NCBI RefSeq assembly: GCF_001424305.1
Contig: NZ_LMPD01000001.1
Span: 806,001 to 870,000, forward strand
DNA: 64,000 bases
Reading direction: 5' to 3'
From: Pedobacter sp. Leaf176
GTDB lineage: Bacteria; Bacteroidota; Bacteroidia; Sphingobacteriales; Sphingobacteriaceae
Shown piece by piece: positions 8,891 to 17,926 of this stretch. Under the pieces are notes generated by a model, which saw only the letters and a list, made by a program, of their open reading frames with translations, did no database searches and had not been told where the DNA came from. How positions within the stretch are numbered: the first letter of the stretch is position 1; each line of letters begins with the position of its first letter. A program made the position numbers and the translations under genes.

Positions 8891-10162
8891 ATGCTGCAAG
8901 TTAACTATATCCGCGAAAATAGAGAGAAAGTTTTAGAACGTTTGAGTGTGCGTAACTTTAAACAACCTGAGTTGGTAGATGAAATCATTAAAATTGATGA
9001 AGAGCGTCGTTCCACTCAAACTTCCCTGGATAATATTTCCGCTGAAGCAAATGCAGCCGCCAAACAGATTGGCGATTTAATGCGTGCCGGAAAAAAGGAT
9101 GAAGCAGAAGCTATCAAAGCCCAAACCACTTCTCATAAAGAAAACATTAAAGCGCTAACAGAAAAGCTAACTGAGTTGGAAACAGCTCAATTTAATGCAG
9201 TTGTTCAGTTGCCTAATTTACCTTACGATTTAGTTCCAAAAGGTTCAACTGCTGAAGAAAATGAAGTTGTTTATCTACATGGATCGCCTGCAGATTTGCC
9301 AACTAAAGCTTTACCGCATTGGGAATTAGCTGCTAAATATGATATTATCGATTTCGAATTGGGTGTTAAAATCACAGGCGCAGGCTTCCCTGTTTATAAA
9401 GGTAAAGGCGCAAGATTACAGCGGGCTTTAATCAATTTCTTTCTAGACCACGCAACTGCTGCTGGTTACAAAGAAATGCAGGTGCCGCATTTAGTTAATG
9501 CAGCTTCGGGTTTTGGTACCGGGCAGTTACCCGATAAAGAAGGACAAATGTATCATTCAACTGTTGATGATTTGTATTTGATTCCTACAGCAGAAGTTCC
9601 GGTTACTAACTTATACCGCGACGTAATTATAAAAGAAGAAGATTTGCCAATTAAAAATACGGCTTACACTCCATGTTTTCGTAGAGAAGCTGGTTCTTAT
9701 GGTGCACACGTTCGTGGTTTAAATCGCTTACATCAATTCGATAAAGTAGAAGTAGTACAGATTACCCACCCTGATAAATCTTACGAAACGTTAGAAGAAA
9801 TGAGCCAATACGTTCAATCTTTATTGCAGGAATTAGGATTGCATTACCGTGTTTTACGCTTATGTGGCGGTGATATGGGCTTTACTTCTGCTATGACCTA
9901 TGATATGGAAGTTTGGAGTGCAGCGCAACAACGATGGTTAGAGGTCTCCTCCGTTTCCAACTTCGAAACGTACCAGGCCAACCGCTTAAAGCTTCGTTTT
10001 AAAGGCAAAGAGGGTAAAGCGCAACTGGCCCATTCATTGAATGGCAGTGCTTTAGCTTTGCCACGTATCGTTGCATCCATTTTAGAAAACTACCAAACCG
10101 AAAATGGAATTAAAATTCCAGAAGCCTTAGTGAAATATACAGGATTTGATATAATTGATTAA
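8891..10162 (+). CDS. serS: Seryl-tRNA synthetase
   Basis: A 423-residue class II synthetase that charges tRNA-Ser. The N-terminal 110 residues form the long coiled-coil tRNA-binding arm. The catalytic core contains TAEVPVTNLYRD, the class II motif 2 region CFRREAGSYGAHVRGLNRLHQF, and motif 3 near SNFETYQANRL and ALPRIVASILEN. Length is typical. It is followed by a perfect hairpin terminator and faces a leftward small gene. Confidence 0.97.
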   Translation: MLQVNYIRENREKVLERLSVRNFKQPELVDEIIKIDEERRSTQTSLDNISAEANAAAKQIGDLMRAGKKDEAEAIKAQTTSHKENIKALTEKLTELETAQFNAVVQLPNLPYDLVPKGSTAEENEVVYLHGSPADLPTKALPHWELAAKYDIIDFELGVKITGAGFPVYKGKGARLQRALINFFLDHATAAGYKEMQVPHLVNAASGFGTGQLPDKEGQMYHSTVDDLYLIPTAEVPVTNLYRDVIIKEEDLPIKNTAYTPCFRREAGSYGAHVRGLNRLHQFDKVEVVQITHPDKSYETLEEMSQYVQSLLQELGLHYRVLRLCGGDMGFTSAMTYDMEVWSAAQQRWLEVSSVSNFETYQANRLKLRFKGKEGKAQLAHSLNGSALALPRIVASILENYQTENGIKIPEALVKYTGFDIID

Positions 10163-10267
10163 TCAGGGAAACTAGCGAAGTTTCAATGAATCCCGCACGA
10201 AGGCCAAGTGCAGACTTGCGAAGTTCTCTTTTGCGCAGGGCCAGATAACTTCAAAAAACGACCATAA

Positions 10268-10300
10268 AAAAAGCTTTGCAGCGATGCAAAGCTTTTTGTT
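10268..10300 (+). terminator. Intrinsic terminator after serS
   Basis: A perfect 13-bp stem (AAAAAGCTTTGCA, tetraloop gcga, then its complement at 10285-10297) followed by T-rich sequence. Because both flanks are A/T-rich it can also work for the leftward gene ending at 10329. Confidence 0.9.
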
Positions 10301-10328
10301 TTTATAGATAGATGTAATGTATTTTGAA

Positions 10329-10643
10329 TTATAAAATCAAAATCAACAATAAGATGATGATGATAATTGCACCAACTGAAAGGTAAACACCGCCAGAAAC
10401 TGCGCGTGCCTGACCTTTTAGCTCTCTTAACTCACTACGTAAAGCTTTACGTTCAGCTTTAGTCAGGTTAGACTTATCCATGTCTCTGATTTCTTCAACA
10501 CGGGTCTTAATTTTTTCCAACTGCATAGATTGTTCAGCAGTCAACTCAGTAGGGTTTTTAGCTTTTTTGTCTGCAGCCTGTACCGAGTTAAAACTGATAC
10601 CTAAAGAGAAAATAAGCGCAAGGGTGTAAATAAATTTTTTCAT
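10329..10643 (-). CDS. Small secreted or membrane-anchored protein of unknown function
   Basis: A 104-residue protein with a signal peptide ending near VQAAD (residue 24), a charged, probably coiled-coil middle (EKIKTRVEEIRDMDKSNLTK, then KAERKALRSELRELKG) and a C-terminal hydrophobic segment (VGAIIIIILLLILIL). This suggests an inner-membrane protein with a periplasmic helical domain. Similar small proteins are common in Sphingobacteriaceae, but I do not know a function. It lies downstream of the SIMPL gene, separated by a hairpin terminator. Confidence 0.75.
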   Translation of the reverse strand: MKKFIYTLALIFSLGISFNSVQAADKKAKNPTELTAEQSMQLEKIKTRVEEIRDMDKSNLTKAERKALRSELRELKGQARAVSGGVYLSVGAIIIIILLLILIL

Positions 10644-10680
10644 AACGTTTTATTTTTTAGTGTTTCGATGTTTGCTTAAC

Positions 10681-10715
10681 AAAAAACCTACCAATTTGTG
10701 TTGGTAGGTTTTAAA
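10681..10715 (-). terminator. Bidirectional hairpin terminator
   Basis: An inverted repeat (ACCTACCAA and TTGGTAGGT, loop tttgtg) flanked by A-runs on one side and T/A-runs on the other. It would end transcription of the leftward SIMPL gene at 10742. Confidence 0.8.
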
Positions 10716-10741
10716 AAAGAATAAATTGGTTCCTGAAAAAG

Positions 10742-11428
10742 TTATTTAATCTCGAAAACAGCGTTTACAGTGAAACTGAGCTTAATTTTCTTGAAATCTA
10801 TTTCCGGTGCTCCGGTCGCATCAGCGACTTCTGCTTTCATCATATAGCTTCTGTAAACGGGTTGTATAACATTGTCTCCACCATCTTGTATTTCAATTAC
10901 ACCACCTAATTTATCACCTAAAGCCTCAACCATGTAAGCGGCTTTTTCCTTCGCAGCCATTAGAGCTTTAATTTTTAATTCTTTTTTTAAAGTTTCGATT
11001 TTAGAGTAATCATAGCTTTCAATGTTGGTGCTTGCAATTCCTTTCGCATCAATCCCATCTATCAAAGCATTGAATTTATTTAAATCAGCAACTTTTAAGC
11101 GGTATTGTTTACTCGCTAAAAAGTCAGGATTTTTCTTTTTTTCAGTGGCATAATTCCAACTGCTTAAATTGCTGATGGTTAAATTTTCTTTTGAAATGCC
11201 TGCTTTTTGCACCGTAGCATAAAGTTGTTTTTCCAGTTCAGTAATTTCAACTTTTTTCTTGCCGTTTAAATATTCCTTCAGCGAAATGCCAATGTAAATA
11301 ATATCAGGTGTTACTTCTGTCTCTGCCAAACCGCTCACATTAATTTTTCTGCGCAAATCTACCTGTTGTGCCATTGCTGATGAGAGACCTAAAAATGCAA
11401 CGAATGCAATTGCTAATAACTTTTTCAT
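10742..11428 (-). CDS. SIMPL (DUF541) domain periplasmic protein
   Basis: A 228-residue exported protein. The signal peptide ends at AMAQQ (residue 20); the remainder (INVSGLAETEVTPDIIYIGISLKEY, KKELKIKALMAAKEKAAYM) matches the SIMPL/DUF541 family, in which E. coli YggE is linked to tolerance of oxidative stress. The biochemical activity of the family is unclear. It is apparently a single-gene unit, bounded by a terminator downstream. Confidence 0.85.
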   Translation of the reverse strand: MKKLLAIAFVAFLGLSSAMAQQVDLRRKINVSGLAETEVTPDIIYIGISLKEYLNGKKKVEITELEKQLYATVQKAGISKENLTISNLSSWNYATEKKKNPDFLASKQYRLKVADLNKFNALIDGIDAKGIASTNIESYDYSKIETLKKELKIKALMAAKEKAAYMVEALGDKLGGVIEIQDGGDNVIQPVYRSYMMKAEVADATGAPEIDFKKIKLSFTVNAVFEIK

Positions 11429-11873
11429 AATTTATTTTCTTTGTGTGTGCTGTAATGATGTTACTTAAGTACAAATTCCACACCGGGATTTGAAAATTTA
11501 TGTTTTTTGAAAACGAAAGGTGATAGCTACGGGCAAGATTAGTCCTGCTGTTCACTTTAGCTCGGATGAAAATGGAGGCTACCGTTGCCTTCAGGTTTAA
11601 TTTAAACGGTTTGTGCTATATTTCTTCGTGTCCCTCGAATGAGCACTAATGCAGCTCAGCTAAATGAGTCTGTAATAACTTCAGGAATGAAGTCCGTAGA
11701 AGCGTATCGTAGCCCGAATATTTTACGAAAAATAAATAAAAGGAAAATATGCGCTAGGTTTTATGCTCAAACAGACGGAATTATAAATGTTTATAAAACC
11801 CGGCGCAGCAGAATTTTCTGCAAAATTTTAATTGCGTTATTACAGTTTTAGAACACTGTAAGCGGAGAACTGA
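11429..11873. other. 445-bp gap without a recognisable gene
   Basis: No convincing coding frame. A rightward 70-codon frame at 11639 has a poor start, odd composition and no family resemblance, and I do not call it. The stretch 11524-11620 is more G+C-rich and structured than its flanks and resembles dispersed intergenic repeats of this phylum, but no second copy is seen in the window. The promoter of the SIMPL gene should lie at the left end. Confidence 0.4.
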
Positions 11874-12326
11874 TTATATTTTAGTAACCTTAACTGCAGT
11901 TGGTCCTTTTTGACCCATTTCTACTTCAAAAGTAACTTTATCACCTTCTTTAATTTGAGTTACACAACCATTGGCGTGAACAAAAATACTATCCTGAGTC
12001 TCGGTATTTTTAATGAAGCCGTAACCTTTGCTATCATTAAAGAATGTAACAGTACCTTTTTTAACCGGGTTTTCATCAATAATATCTTCTTGTCTGGTGA
12101 TACCGATTTGAACATCCTCAATGTTAAATACTTTTTTCTTTTTAGGATCTGGTGGCGTAGACGAAATGTTACCATTTTCATCAACGTATGCAAACATTTC
12201 TTCGAGTGCTAACCCTTTTTTTGCATTAGATTGACGCTCTTCTTTTTTCTCTTGTTTGTCCTTTTGTTTTTTTAATCGTTTTTTTTCGTTCTCTTTTTTA
12301 CTGTAAGTTGCCTGAGATTTAGCCAT
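11874..12326 (-). CDS. Cold-shock domain protein with basic N-terminal extension
   Basis: A 150-residue protein. Residues about 1-45 are extremely lysine- and glutamate-rich (KKENEKKRLKKQKDKQEKK), and residues about 87-150 are a cold-shock domain with the RNA-binding signatures GTVTFFNDSKGYGFIKN and DSIFVHANG. The arrangement suggests a nucleic-acid chaperone with a positively charged tail. Bacteroidota often carry such extended Csp proteins. A TAnnTTTG promoter is visible upstream. Confidence 0.9.
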   Translation of the reverse strand: MAKSQATYSKKENEKKRLKKQKDKQEKKEERQSNAKKGLALEEMFAYVDENGNISSTPPDPKKKKVFNIEDVQIGITRQEDIIDENPVKKGTVTFFNDSKGYGFIKNTETQDSIFVHANGCVTQIKEGDKVTFEVEMGQKGPTAVKVTKI

Positions 12327-12376
12327 ATTTATTTAATTGTTTTGTTTTTTAATGGAGTAAGTAGATGGGAATTATA

Positions 12377-12384
12377 CAAATATA
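12377..12384 (-). promoter_or_regulatory. Bacteroidota -7 box for the cold-shock gene
   Basis: On the reverse strand TATATTTG, an exact TAnnTTTG match, 51 bases upstream of the start codon, leaving a leader of about 45 bases as is common for cold-shock genes. Confidence 0.45.
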
Positions 12385-12442
12385 ACAATACTAAAATGAA
12401 AACACGACTTTATTCCGCCAAGCGTTGTTTGTAACAGCTTTC

Positions 12443-12581
12443 AGCCACAGATTCGCAGATTTGAATTCTTGGAAACATTGCCACTGAAACACAGATTTAC
12501 AAGGAATTGCACTTAATCTTTTTTGTGCTTCAGTATTTCCGTGGTCAATCAAATACAAAAACAATCTGCTAATCTTTGGCT
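12443..12581. repeat. 139-bp inverted-repeat intergenic element
   Basis: The outer arms 12443-12461 (AGCCACAGATT then CGCAGATT) and 12563-12581 are complementary at 17 of 19 positions. Inside, CCACGGAAATACTGAAGCAC (reverse strand, about 12516-12535) resembles the units of the array at 42009-42418, so both belong to one family of dispersed Bacteroidota intergenic repeats. No coding frame. Confidence 0.75.
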
Positions 12582-12587
12582 ATGAAA

Positions 12588-13136
12588 CTAAGCCTTTTGC
12601 GTCCACTTTGCTTTATCAATTTGATATTCGAAGTTCCATTTTAAGGGTTCTCCGTAATACGCCACTTCAATTTCGCTGATTTTTACAGCGCCGAGTTTTT
12701 CTGTTGCTTTTTGAGACCGGAAATTTGTAGCACCAATATGCAGAATTATTTTATCTACAAATTGAAAAGCGTAATCCAGCATCAGTTTCTTTAAGGCGGA
12801 ATTATGGCCAATGCCCCAAAAATCTCTTCCAATGAAAGTATAACCGATGGCAACCGAATTATTGTCATTGTTCAGCTCATAATATCTTGAACTGCCAACC
12901 ACTTTATCTGTTGCTTTGTCGTACACGATGAATGCGCCATTTGATTCTATCGCACCTTTGAAAAAGTTTTCAAAAACTTCTCGTTTATAGCGGTCTTTAT
13001 TTGGATGTTGTTCCCAGACTAAAGGATCGGATGCGACGGCATAAAGTTTTTCAAAATCTGCCTCTTTTAACGGAATGATCCTAATCAAATCGTTTTCCAA
13101 TACGGGTTGTAAATCGAAACTCATAATTGCGTACAT
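12588..13136 (-). CDS. GNAT-family N-acetyltransferase (RimJ/RimL-like)
   Basis: A 182-residue acetyltransferase. The N-terminal LENDLIRIIPLKEADFEKLYAVASDP, the central strand VVGSSRYYEL and the acetyl-CoA loop region GYTFIGRDFWGIGHNSALKKLML are typical of the RimJ/RimL branch, which acetylates protein N-termini or small amines. Substrate unknown. Met5 (MSFDLQP) is an alternative start. Confidence 0.85.
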   Translation of the reverse strand: MYAIMSFDLQPVLENDLIRIIPLKEADFEKLYAVASDPLVWEQHPNKDRYKREVFENFFKGAIESNGAFIVYDKATDKVVGSSRYYELNNDNNSVAIGYTFIGRDFWGIGHNSALKKLMLDYAFQFVDKIILHIGATNFRSQKATEKLGAVKISEIEVAYYGEPLKWNFEYQIDKAKWTQKA

Positions 13137-13140
13137 TAAA

Positions 13141-13164
13141 AACGGCCGGGGAAAACCGGCCGTT
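13141..13164 (-). terminator. Hairpin terminator after fabV
   Basis: A perfect 9-bp stem (AACGGCCGG, loop ggaaaa, CCGGCCGTT); on the reverse strand it is followed by TTTTTA, so it terminates leftward transcription from fabV before the GNAT gene. Confidence 0.85.
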
Positions 13165-13181
13165 GATGTTATTTATATAGT

Positions 13182-13277
13182 CGTCATTTCGAGAGAAATC
13201 TTTGTGCATAAAAGCTGTGGACAATTATTTATCCATTTCGCAGCGCTGCATAAGATAGCTATCGAATCAAAATGACG
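13182..13277. repeat. Palindromic CGTCATTT intergenic element
   Basis: CGTCATTT at 13182-13189 is mirrored by AAATGACG at 13270-13277, with GAGAAATCT and TAGCTATCGAATC inside. The same end sequences occur in the two larger copies at 28911-29312, so this is a short member of that family. Confidence 0.65.
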
Positions 13278-13293
13278 AGATGCGAAACTGCCT

Positions 13294-14487
13294 TTAGTCC
13301 ACTAATCCTTCAATTTCTACCAGTTCGTTAGCTTCTTTCTGATAATCAACATTATCAATTTCAAAGCCGAATAAGCTCAGGAAATCGGAACGGTAACCTG
13401 GCAAATCGCCGATTGCCGGTAAAGTTTCGGTGCTTGCTTCTTCCCAGAGTTTTGCAACTTTGGCTTGCACATCGTCACGCATTTCCCAGTCGTCGATTCT
13501 GATTCTGCCTTGTTCATCAACAGGAATTACATCACCTGTATATAATCTGTCAGCATATAAACGCTGAATTTGCTCGATCGTGCCTTCATGAATGCCTTCT
13601 TCTTTCATTATTTTATACAGCAAGGAAATATACAAAGGAATTACCGGAATAGCCGAACTTGCTTGCGTAACCAATGCCTTGTTTACTGAAACGTAAGCTT
13701 TACCATTGATGTCTTTCAATTTATTTGCAATAGTAAAGGCGGTTGCTTCTAAATCATCTTTGGCACGGCCGATTGTTCCTTTACGGTAAACTGGTTCAGT
13801 TAATTTTGGGCCGATATAGGAATAAGCAACTGTGGTAGCGCCATCAGCCAATAAGTTTTCCGCTTTTAAAGCATCAATCCACATGGCCCAATCTTCGCCA
13901 CCCATAACAGCGATGGTGTTTGCAATATCTTCTTCAGTAGCTGGCTCGATAGAAATCTCGCTTACATTTCCTGTATGGAAATCAACCGTTTTGTTAGTGT
14001 AGGTTCCACCGATTGGTTTCAAAGTAGAACGGTGCAAAACCTCGGAGTCCGGATGTTTTCTAACTGGCGAAGCCAGGCTGTAAATCACCAAATCTACCTG
14101 AGCCAGATCTGCTTTAATTAATTCAATTGTTTTTGCTTTGATTTCTTTCGAAAAAGCATCGCCATTAATACTTTTCGCGTATAAACCTGCGGCGTGAGCT
14201 TCTTTTTCGAAAGCAGCGCTATTATACCAGCCCGGTGATGCAGTTTTGCCAGCCGAAGGTGCTTTTTCAAAGAACACACCAATTGTTGCTGCATTAGAAC
14301 CATAAGCAGCAGTGATACGTGATGCCAGGCCAAAACCTGTTGATGCACCAATTACCAATACTCTTTTAGGTCCGTTTATAGCGCCTTTTGATTTTACATA
14401 TTCAATTTGGTTCTTTACGTTTTGAGCGCAGCCATCAGGGTGTGCCGTTAAACAAATAAAGCCCCTCATTCTCGGTTCAATAATCAT
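13294..14487 (-). CDS. fabV: Trans-2-enoyl-ACP/CoA reductase, FabV type
   Basis: A 397-residue NADH-dependent enoyl reductase of fatty-acid synthesis. It has the typical FabV opening MIIEPRMRGFICLTAHPDGC, a Rossmann glycine loop (VLVIGASTGFGLASRI), and the catalytic Tyr-x8-Lys region around AYSYIGPKLTEPVYRKG. Full length for the family. FabV enzymes are naturally less sensitive to triclosan than FabI; whether this cell also has fabI is not visible here. Terminator directly downstream. Confidence 0.95.
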   Translation of the reverse strand: MIIEPRMRGFICLTAHPDGCAQNVKNQIEYVKSKGAINGPKRVLVIGASTGFGLASRITAAYGSNAATIGVFFEKAPSAGKTASPGWYNSAAFEKEAHAAGLYAKSINGDAFSKEIKAKTIELIKADLAQVDLVIYSLASPVRKHPDSEVLHRSTLKPIGGTYTNKTVDFHTGNVSEISIEPATEEDIANTIAVMGGEDWAMWIDALKAENLLADGATTVAYSYIGPKLTEPVYRKGTIGRAKDDLEATAFTIANKLKDINGKAYVSVNKALVTQASSAIPVIPLYISLLYKIMKEEGIHEGTIEQIQRLYADRLYTGDVIPVDEQGRIRIDDWEMRDDVQAKVAKLWEEASTETLPAIGDLPGYRSDFLSLFGFEIDNVDYQKEANELVEIEGLVD

Positions 14488-14904
14488 TTTATTCTTATTT
14501 TACGTTTGTAATATTGAAATGGAATCTCCCGAAGTCCTTTCAGAAGCCAAATCTTTAACGAAGATAAATTTTTAATTCCTTACCGCTAAATGAAATTTTA
14601 ATAATGAAGGTTTTTAAATAGTAATGTGATTTGGAAAGCGCCACAAAATTGCAGACGACCTTTTAACAGGAGATGACATCGAGTTTTACAGAGAAATACA
14701 AATTTCTTGATGCTGAACCCATAATATATTAGGAACAAAGCGTTGGGAATCTAGTGTAGACAGATTTCAAACGGGCCTTTGGACTTCAGCTTATAGATCT
14801 AAGCTTCGTACTTGAAAAACTGAATTCATTTAATTAACAACGCTTTTTTTTCTTTGCTATATTTCGTTTAATTTAGCACGACAGATAAAACCGGATTATC
14901 TTTT
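14488..14904. other. 417-bp gap without a recognisable gene
   Basis: I see no open frame of note, no repeat shared with other gaps and no strong hairpin. It separates the divergent fabV and DUF2490 genes and must hold both promoters; TATATTTC at about 14862 is one base from the -7 consensus. Confidence 0.4.
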
Positions 14905-15609
14905 ATGAAAAAAATATTATTATTTGCTGTGATTTCTTTCATGGCATTAGAAAAGCTTTCTGCCCAGACACAATACCAAAATACAGGTTGGTTTATGTTT
15001 TTAAATAACACGAAGTTCAACAAACATTGGGGTTTGCAATTTGATGTGCAGGTTCGTTCCGCCGATGATTGGAAGTACGTTCGGAATACTTTAGTTCGCC
15101 CGGCAATTCAGTATTTTATTAATGACAAAAATAATGTTGCATTGGGTTATTTGTGGCAGACTACACAAAGCCAATTAATAGGAAGCTCAAATGCAGTTAT
15201 GCATGAGCATCGTATTTTTGAACAATACATTTATACACATAAGCTGAGCTCTATTTTCGCTGCACATCGCTTGAGGGTGGAACAGCGTTTTATCGAAAGA
15301 GCCAATGAGGAAGTGTTTTCACAGCGTTTCAGGTACTTTTTCAGGCTGATCCAACCTCTGGTCAAAGTAGAATCAGGATTTACAAACGGTCCATTTGTTG
15401 CGTTGCAAAACGAAGTGTTTTTAAACCTGCAGAACAAAGAGAAAATCAATAACAGCGTATTCGACCAAAACCGTTTATATCTGGCAGCAGGTTATCGTTT
15501 TTCTAAAAAGTTTGATGTTGAGGCAGGCTACATAAATCAAGCCGTAAAAAATACCTCAAATCATACGAACAATAATATTATACAATTGGCAGTTTACACC
15601 CGATTCTAA
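14905..15609 (+). CDS. DUF2490-type secreted barrel protein
   Basis: A 234-residue protein with a signal peptide ending LSAQT (about residue 21) and a body of regular amphipathic strands (GWFMFLNNTKFNKHWGLQFD, HRLRVEQRFIER, FRYFFRLIQPL, VEAGYINQAV) ending in a terminal Phe, as for outer-membrane barrels. The pattern is that of DUF2490, whose role is unknown. A second barrel-like gene follows 96 bases later. Confidence 0.8.
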   Translation: MKKILLFAVISFMALEKLSAQTQYQNTGWFMFLNNTKFNKHWGLQFDVQVRSADDWKYVRNTLVRPAIQYFINDKNNVALGYLWQTTQSQLIGSSNAVMHEHRIFEQYIYTHKLSSIFAAHRLRVEQRFIERANEEVFSQRFRYFFRLIQPLVKVESGFTNGPFVALQNEVFLNLQNKEKINNSVFDQNRLYLAAGYRFSKKFDVEAGYINQAVKNTSNHTNNNIIQLAVYTRF

Positions 15610-15705
15610 TATTGTTTTAATGTTTTAAAGTCATTTTTTAAACATGAACTTGTACAAATTGTTAAAGCGGTTGGTATTTATGATGCTTTTCGTTCAATTT
15701 GCTGC

Positions 15706-16596
15706 GTGAAAAAATTCCCGATTCTATTTTTAGCACTGTTATTTGGCAAGCGGATGCAAGCCCAGGAAGTTAAAGCATCCTCTAAAAACATTGCTCCAAC
15801 ATCCAAAAGCTTATTTAATCCAGAGCATACAAGAAAAGATTCCAGAAAAGGTGATTTCTACTTTCACTGGGGTTATAACAGTTCGTGGTATGGGAAAAGC
15901 GATATCCGTTTTCAAGGTCCGAATTATGATTTTACCATAAAAGATGTGGTAGCACATGACAGGCAATCGAAATTGAGCTGGAACTATTTAAATCCAAGTT
16001 TAATCACAGTTCCTCAGTACAACATCCGCTTAGGTTACTTCATTAAAGACAATTACAGCATTTCACTTGGCTGGGATCATATGAAGTACGTAATGGATAT
16101 ACCTCAAACGGTAGCAATAACAGGTCATATCGGAACAAATATATCTCATGATAATGTGCCTACAGGCACCCTGGCCGGGGATTATAACGGACAGATGATT
16201 AACGTTAAGGAAAGCATGTTGACCTATGAACACACAGATGGTTTCAATTATGCTAATATAGAGGTTGAACGTTACGATGACATTTGGGTTGCTCCCGGAG
16301 GAAATACTTCTTTAACTTTAGAAACCGGATTAGGTGCTGGCTTAATGGTTCCACGTTCTGATGTTCGTTTATTTGGACAGGGAAGAAACAATCATTTTAG
16401 TATTTCAGGATATGGTATTTCGGCTAAAATTGGTTTGAAATTTTATGTTTGGAAAAATATTTATCTTCAAAATACGACTAAAGTTGGCGCGACTAACTTA
16501 ACCAACGTACACACCACAGGATGGGATGAGTTGGATAAGGCCAGTCAGAAAATAAACTACCTAGAAAACATGTGGACGGTTGGTGTCCATTTTTAA
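15706..16596 (+). CDS. Putative outer-membrane protein of unknown function
   Basis: A 296-residue protein starting at a GTG (the upstream ATG pair at 15681 reaches a stop in frame). It has a short, weak signal peptide (KKFPILFLALLFGKRMQAQE) and many strand-like stretches ending in HF, suggesting a barrel. Motifs such as RKGDFYFHWGYNSSWYGKSDI recall a recurring Bacteroidota outer-membrane family I cannot name. It converges with the arsC-like gene and overlaps its end by 4 bases. Confidence 0.65.
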   Translation: MKKFPILFLALLFGKRMQAQEVKASSKNIAPTSKSLFNPEHTRKDSRKGDFYFHWGYNSSWYGKSDIRFQGPNYDFTIKDVVAHDRQSKLSWNYLNPSLITVPQYNIRLGYFIKDNYSISLGWDHMKYVMDIPQTVAITGHIGTNISHDNVPTGTLAGDYNGQMINVKESMLTYEHTDGFNYANIEVERYDDIWVAPGGNTSLTLETGLGAGLMVPRSDVRLFGQGRNNHFSISGYGISAKIGLKFYVWKNIYLQNTTKVGATNLTNVHTTGWDELDKASQKINYLENMWTVGVHF

Positions 16597-17024
16597 AAAT
16601 GATTCTTTGTTTCCAACTGCTCCTTTACAAATAATTGGCAGTAAATTTTTATCAACGCCCTAACTTCATCAAAGGCTTTATCGACTTCTTCGTCAATGCC
16701 TCTTGCTTTTGCAGGGTCAGGGAAGTTATAATGAAACCTTTTCGCCTCCGTTGGATAGAAAGGGCAATTTTCTTTGGCATTGTCACAAACCGTAATGATG
16801 TAATCAAACCTGATGTGCTGATATTCGTCAACGTGATTTGATGTATGGCTACTAATGTCAATGCCATCATCATTCATCGTTTTTATCGCTTTCGGATTTA
16901 CACCATGGGTTTCAATGCCGGCACTATAAATTTTGACATCGTCGCCTGCGAAGTGCCTTAGGTATGCTTCCGCAATCTGGCTTCTGCAACTATTGCCTGT
17001 GCAAAGCACTAATACATTTTTCAA
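16593..17024 (-). CDS. arsC: Arsenate reductase / low-molecular-weight phosphatase family protein
   Basis: A 143-residue protein with the phosphatase P-loop CTGNSCRSQ (Cys8 to Arg14) and the Cys pair in TVCDNAKENCPFYP that shuttles the disulfide in thioredoxin-linked arsenate reductases. The FPDPA segment supplies the general-acid Asp. It probably reduces arsenate to arsenite. It is the last gene of a leftward arsR-DUF6428-arsC group. No arsenite pump (arsB/acr3) is seen in the window. Confidence 0.9.
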   Translation of the reverse strand: MKNVLVLCTGNSCRSQIAEAYLRHFAGDDVKIYSAGIETHGVNPKAIKTMNDDGIDISSHTSNHVDEYQHIRFDYIITVCDNAKENCPFYPTEAKRFHYNFPDPAKARGIDEEVDKAFDEVRALIKIYCQLFVKEQLETKNHF

Positions 17025-17075
17025 ATCTTAATAATTGTCTTCTTCAGAAAAGGTTCTTATTCTATAAACTGCGGC

Positions 17076-17546
17076 CTAGCAACAGCCTCCTCCAGGTGTG
17101 CAGGAAGATGGCGCTGATTGAAGCTGGGTCAATAAAATTTTTGGTTTAGGCTGAGTAATGCCGCAACTATCGGGTGCAAGACATGCAGTTGTTTTTGAGA
17201 TTAATTCGAAATTTTTTCCATCAAACCCTAAATCGTATCTTCCGATAGTATCTGATTGATATTCAACTTCAATTTCAAGGTTTCCAATACCCAGCTTTTC
17301 TTCTGAAAGATGGATGATGTTTAATAGTTTTGCAGGTTTCATCCGGTGCTCGAAGTCATCGGCATTCCAAAGCTGAAAGTTCACTACCTTTTCCAGCCGT
17401 TCTATGCCGCCGCAGTCGACAAAATGTTTAGTCACCATGCCAACTTCTGTTACGTGGAAATGTTCCGGTACAAATTCGCCAGATGGCAATCTGAAATTAA
17501 CCGTTTCAGCTGTTTCGAGGTATTTTTTAAGTTCTGACAGTTTCAT
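17076..17546 (-). CDS. DUF6428 family protein
   Basis: A 156-residue cytosolic protein containing FVPEHFHVTEVGMVTKHFVDCGG near residue 26, typical of DUF6428, and a cysteine-rich tail SSCTPGGGCC. The family often sits between arsR and arsC in Bacteroidota, as here (41 bases from arsR, 51 from arsC), which points to a role in arsenic or thiol handling. The His pair and the Cys tail could bind metal. Function is not established. Confidence 0.75.
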   Translation of the reverse strand: MKLSELKKYLETAETVNFRLPSGEFVPEHFHVTEVGMVTKHFVDCGGIERLEKVVNFQLWNADDFEHRMKPAKLLNIIHLSEEKLGIGNLEIEVEYQSDTIGRYDLGFDGKNFELISKTTACLAPDSCGITQPKPKILLTQLQSAPSSCTPGGGCC

Positions 17547-17587
17547 AAATTAATTGTTTTAAAAAGTATTTCAGTAAGGAAAAAATG

Positions 17588-17914
17588 TTAACAGCAGTTT
17601 TTATCTGTTATTGTAGTAATGATGTTAGTAAAGTAGGCATTCAAAATATCGAAGTTTTGTTCATTGATACAATAGCAAATTGCATTGCCTTCAATATTTC
17701 CTTTGATTAATCCGGCATTTTTTAACTCCTTTAAATGCTGAGAAATGGTTGGTTGCGCAAGTGGTAACTCATTCACAATATCACCGCAAATACATTCATT
17801 TACTTTGAGTAAATAGTCGATAATTGCGATTCTTGCAGGATGGCCTAATGCTTTCGCAATTAATGCAATCTGATTTTGTTTTTCAGTAAAATGTTCTGTT
17901 TTACTTGCACCCAT
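17588..17914 (-). CDS. arsR: ArsR-family metalloregulator
   Basis: A 108-residue winged-helix repressor starting at the ATG at 17914 (MGASKTEHF). A longer frame begins at 17962, but its first 16 codons lie over the operator-like dyad at 17927-17946, so I prefer the short form. The metal site NECICGDIV (Cys-x-Cys) and the DNA helix QPTISQHLKELKNAGLI are clear. A C-terminal Cys-Cys may add ligands. It likely represses its own arsR-DUF6428-arsC group until arsenite binds. Confidence 0.9.
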   Translation of the reverse strand: MGASKTEHFTEKQNQIALIAKALGHPARIAIIDYLLKVNECICGDIVNELPLAQPTISQHLKELKNAGLIKGNIEGNAICYCINEQNFDILNAYFTNIITTITDKNCC

Positions 17915-17926
17915 GATTGTATTTAT

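Noticed and set aside
11639..11851. 70-codon rightward frame in the 11.4-11.9 kb gap
   Set aside because: Poor start context, odd composition and no recognisable motif.
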